From Christensenella sp. UBA4379 (GTDB taxonomy: Bacteria; Bacillota; Clostridia; Christensenellales; Aristaeellaceae): a stretch of 7,335 nt of DNA. Location: contig DGRV01000098.1 of the NCBI GenBank assembly GCA_002391225.1, positions 24,625 to 31,959 on the forward strand. The letters run 5' to 3'. The translations under genes and the position numbers were made by a program. The notes beneath the pieces were generated by a model. It saw nothing but the letters and a program-made list of their open reading frames with translations. It did no database searches and was not told the origin of the DNA. Shown one piece after another: positions 6,238 to 7,335 of the stretch (within the stretch, counting starts at the first letter, position 1; each line of letters starts with the position of its first letter).

Positions 6238-7143
6238 ATGAAAACGACACTGTTGATCATGGCCGCCGGTCTGGGCTCCCGCTACGGGGGCAACAAGCAG
6301 ATCGACCGCATCGGCCCGGGCGGGGAAATTTTGATGGAGTATTCCATCCATGACGCCATCTGTGCCGGCTTTGATAAGGTAGTGTTCGTGATCCGCCGGA
6401 GCATGGACGAGGTGTTTCGGAAGATGATCGGCGACAAGATCGCCCAGAAGGTGGAAACCCATTACGCCTACCAGGAATACGACAGCCTGCCGGACGGCTT
6501 TATCGCCCCCAAGGATCGGACGAAGCCCTACGGCACCGTCCACGCCGTTTACTGCGCCAAGGACGTCATTCACGAGCCCTTTGCCGTCATCAACGCGGAC
6601 GACTATTACGGCAAGGACGCCTTCATTGCCATGGCGGACAGTCTGCACCGGATGGCCGGGCAGAAGGCCGCCGCATCGATGGTGGCCTATTACCTGAAAA
6701 ACACCATCTCCGAAAACGGAACGGTGACCCGCGGCATCTGCGGGCAGGACAGCGAAGGCTTCTTATCCAAGGTGGTCGAGACCTACCAGATCAAGCGGGA
6801 CACGGACGGCGTCATCAAGGACTTTGCCAGCGATCCTGCCGGCGTCCCCCTGCCGGACGACGCCCTGGTTTCCATGAACTTCTTCGGCTTTACTCCCTGG
6901 TATTTTGAGGCAGCCGGCGCAAAGCTGGCCGATTTCCTGAAAAACGCCCCGGGAGACGAGCTCAAAAAAGAGTACGTCCTGCCGACCTTAGTGGACCAGC
7001 TGATGAAGGAAAGCGGTCTCAAGGTCGAAGTCCTTTCCACCCACGCCGTCTGGTTCGGCGTGACCTACCAGGAAGATAAACCTTTGGTTCAGGAAGCGCT
7101 CAGAAAATTACATGAAAGCGGTACTTACCCGCCAACATTGTAA
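6238..7143 (+). CDS. Nucleotidyltransferase, sugar-phosphate type (NTP_transferase family)
   Basis: A 301-residue protein predicted to transfer a nucleotidyl group from an NTP to a phosphorylated sugar or similar acceptor; the exact substrate is not known. The N-terminal nucleotide-binding signature is AAGLGSRYGGNKQ (9-21), a variant of the classic GxGTRxxPxTK loop that keeps the arginine and the lysine. KPYGTVHAV (96-104) matches the base-binding region and NADDYYG (119-125) holds the metal-binding aspartate. Later blocks LKNTISENGTVTRGIC and VSMNFFGFTPW fit the same family. No left-handed beta-helix acyltransferase domain is present. The start ATG at 6238 has AGAGGTG 7 nt upstream. It follows hpt by 38 nt with no terminator between, so it is probably in the tilS operon. 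A strong terminator closes the unit just after its TAA. In other genomes such proteins often sit beside a choline/aminoglycoside-kinase-like gene; none is seen here. Confidence 0.88.
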   Translation: MKTTLLIMAAGLGSRYGGNKQIDRIGPGGEILMEYSIHDAICAGFDKVVFVIRRSMDEVFRKMIGDKIAQKVETHYAYQEYDSLPDGFIAPKDRTKPYGTVHAVYCAKDVIHEPFAVINADDYYGKDAFIAMADSLHRMAGQKAAASMVAYYLKNTISENGTVTRGICGQDSEGFLSKVVETYQIKRDTDGVIKDFASDPAGVPLPDDALVSMNFFGFTPWYFEAAGAKLADFLKNAPGDELKKEYVLPTLVDQLMKESGLKVEVLSTHAVWFGVTYQEDKPLVQEALRKLHESGTYPPTL

Positions 7144-7156
7144 TCATTCAATCTTT

Positions 7157-7198
7157 ATAAAATGGGCTGCTGCATTTTTCTGCAACAGCCCATTTTAT
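7157..7198. terminator. Strong terminator ending the tilS operon, probably bidirectional
   Basis: A 13-bp perfect stem (7157-7169 with 7186-7198), one C/A mismatch, then a further 4 bp (TGCA/TGCA) closing a TTTTTC loop. The outer part of the stem is A-rich on the left and T-rich on the right (ATAAAA / TTTTAT), so it gives a short U-rich tail on either strand. It begins 14 nt after the nucleotidyltransferase stop. Confidence 0.88.
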
Positions 7199-7228
7199 AT
7201 CAGCAAAATTCATCTATCACGGGATGAT

Positions 7229-7258
7229 AAAAAAAGTCCGGAGATCAAAAATCTCCGG
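7229..7258 (-). terminator. Leftward rho-independent terminator
   Basis: On the minus strand, CCGGAGAT and ATCTCCGG form a perfect 8-bp stem around a TTTTG loop, followed by AC and seven T (7235-7229). This is the form expected for a terminator of a gene that lies to the right of the window and is transcribed leftward towards the tilS operon. Confidence 0.75.
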
Positions 7259-7263
7259 GTGGT

Positions 7264-7287
7264 TTGGAGGGGCCGCAGCCCCTCCAA
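7264..7287. repeat. Perfect 10-bp GC-rich hairpin
   Basis: TTGGAGGGGC (7264-7273) and GCCCCTCCAA (7278-7287) are exact reverse complements around a CGCA loop. No T-tract follows on either strand, so it is not an intrinsic terminator by itself. It may be a repeat unit or a transcript-stabilising hairpin before the leftward terminator. Confidence 0.7.
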
Positions 7288-7335
7288 GTGAAATCCGCAG
7301 CAGCGACATGTGCGGTGCGAGGATGAATTTTTGCG

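Larger units (their letters stand above)
7203..7334. repeat. Possible small structured element with inverted ends
   Basis: GCAAAATTCATC (7203-7214) pairs with GATGAATTTTTGC (7322-7334), leaving one bulged base. Four separate hairpins lie between these arms without overlap: TATCA/TGATA (7215-7229), CCGGAGAT/ATCTCCGG (7238-7258), TTGGAGGGGC/GCCCCTCCAA (7264-7287) and CCGCA/TGCGG (7295-7315). No convincing coding frame is present. It could be a MITE-like or REP-like dispersed repeat, a multi-branched RNA, or just the untranslated end of a leftward gene to the right. The window ends one base after the right arm, so target duplications cannot be checked. Confidence 0.45.

Noticed and set aside
7229..7335. 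Open frames on the minus strand at the right edge
   Set aside because: All three frames stop soon after the leftward terminator, pass through hairpins, and give sequences without recognisable features. The region reads as non-coding.

Overview
The window looks like a piece of chromosome from a GC-rich, anaerobic Clostridia-type Firmicute, probably gut or rumen associated. This lineage call is inference. It rests on strong GGAGG ribosome binding sites at most starts, an adjacent tilS-hpt pair (a Firmicutes arrangement), a large secreted BspA-type leucine-rich-repeat protein of the kind common in gut Clostridia, and a CXXC zinc-ribbon protein that I associate with clostridial genomes. The sequence does not fix a genus.

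Layout from left to right: (1) the 3' two thirds of ftsZ, running in from the left edge, with a very long Pro/Ala linker and a standard C-terminal peptide, closed by a hairpin/T-tract terminator at 915-941. (2) A 614-residue secreted LRR_5 (BspA-like) protein at 991-2835. (3) A symmetric bidirectional terminator at 2890-2919 where this gene meets a leftward pair. (4) The leftward pair is an acidic-tailed zinc-ribbon protein (4080 to 3664) followed 3 nt later by a metallophosphoesterase with a GTG start (3660 to 2938). (5) A 207-bp divergent control region with two back-to-back promoters. Their -35 regions are the two arms of a perfect 10-bp inverted repeat. (6) A rightward operon tilS - hpt - sugar-phosphate-type nucleotidyltransferase (4288-7143), in which tilS overlaps hpt by 68 nt, ended by a strong hairpin terminator. 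(7) A non-coding right end (7199-7335) that holds a leftward terminator, a perfect 10-bp GC-rich hairpin, two smaller hairpins and a pair of imperfect inverted arms enclosing all of them.

Functionally these are mostly housekeeping genes: cell division (FtsZ), tRNA-Ile2 lysidine synthesis (TilS), purine salvage (Hpt) and nucleotide-sugar-type activation (nucleotidyltransferase), plus one surface or secreted protein and two poorly characterised small genes. I see no phage, transposase, CRISPR or defence genes. The parts most worth a second look are the possible small structured or mobile element at the right edge (7203-7334), the mirror-image divergent promoters (4134-4247), and the coupled zinc-ribbon/phosphoesterase pair.
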